From Flavobacteriaceae bacterium (lineage in GTDB: Bacteria > Bacteroidota > Bacteroidia > Flavobacteriales > Flavobacteriaceae), in the NCBI GenBank assembly GCA_023141985.1, contig JAGLKH010000039.1, forward strand, positions 1 to 5,593: a DNA stretch of 5,593 nucleotides, read 5' to 3'. Positions within the stretch are counted from its first letter, which is position 1; each line of letters begins with the position of its first letter. Position numbers and translations under genes: made by a program. Positions 5,582 through 5,593 of the stretch are shown piece by piece. The notes under the pieces are model-generated. The model saw only the letters and a program-made list of their open reading frames with translations, did not search any database and was not told the origin of the DNA.

Positions 5582-5593
5582 GATTCCTGCCTT
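5582..5593. repeat. Truncated intergenic palindrome at the right edge
   Basis: The last 12 bases, GATTCCTGCCTT, equal the first half of the palindrome I recall as GATTCCTGCCTTCGCAGG. On the opposite strand its first seven bases, GATTCCT, match the element at 3429-3452. The other arm is outside the window. It would separate rpoN from the next gene upstream, which from memory is asnS in some relatives but cannot be seen here. Confidence 0.45.

Overview
The window is AT-rich. Its gene content, absence of Shine-Dalgarno sequences, TAnnTTTG promoter-like boxes and 'GQ'-type signal peptide all point to a member of the Bacteroidota, most likely Flavobacteriaceae. This is inferred from features and remembered gene order; no database search was made.

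Layout. Positions 1-301 hold no convincing complete gene. They contain two copies of a perfect 25-bp direct repeat and an A-tract/T-tract hairpin that looks like the terminator of a gene to the left. Positions 302-2649 are a tight four-gene plus-strand operon: exbB, a small four-helix membrane protein of unknown function, and two different exbD genes. It ends at a strong intrinsic terminator (2680-2713). A small outer-membrane beta-barrel gene follows at 2734-3423, with a promoter-like box immediately before its start codon. Two genes on the minus strand converge on it: rpoN (sigma-54, 4061-5518) and, directly abutting it, a polytopic membrane protein with remnants of the PAP2 phosphatase motifs (3455-4060). 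The 31-bp gap between the convergent stop codons is mostly one degenerate intergenic palindrome. The right edge cuts into what looks like another member of the same repeat family.

How the genes work together. ExbB and ExbD form the inner-membrane proton-driven motor that energises TonB and outer-membrane receptors, or a related machine. tonB is not in the window. The unusual points are two ExbD paralogues, an unknown membrane protein encoded inside the motor operon, a Cys-X-X-Cys pair in the periplasmic part of the first ExbD, and an ExbB whose third core helix lacks the glutamate expected in ExbB and TolQ. The beta-barrel protein may be a functional neighbour but appears to be a separate transcription unit. 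RpoN is a complete, ordinary sigma-54 and probably only a conserved neighbour. I see no clearly new defence system or mobile element. The most interesting material is the composition of the ExbB/X/ExbD/ExbD motor.
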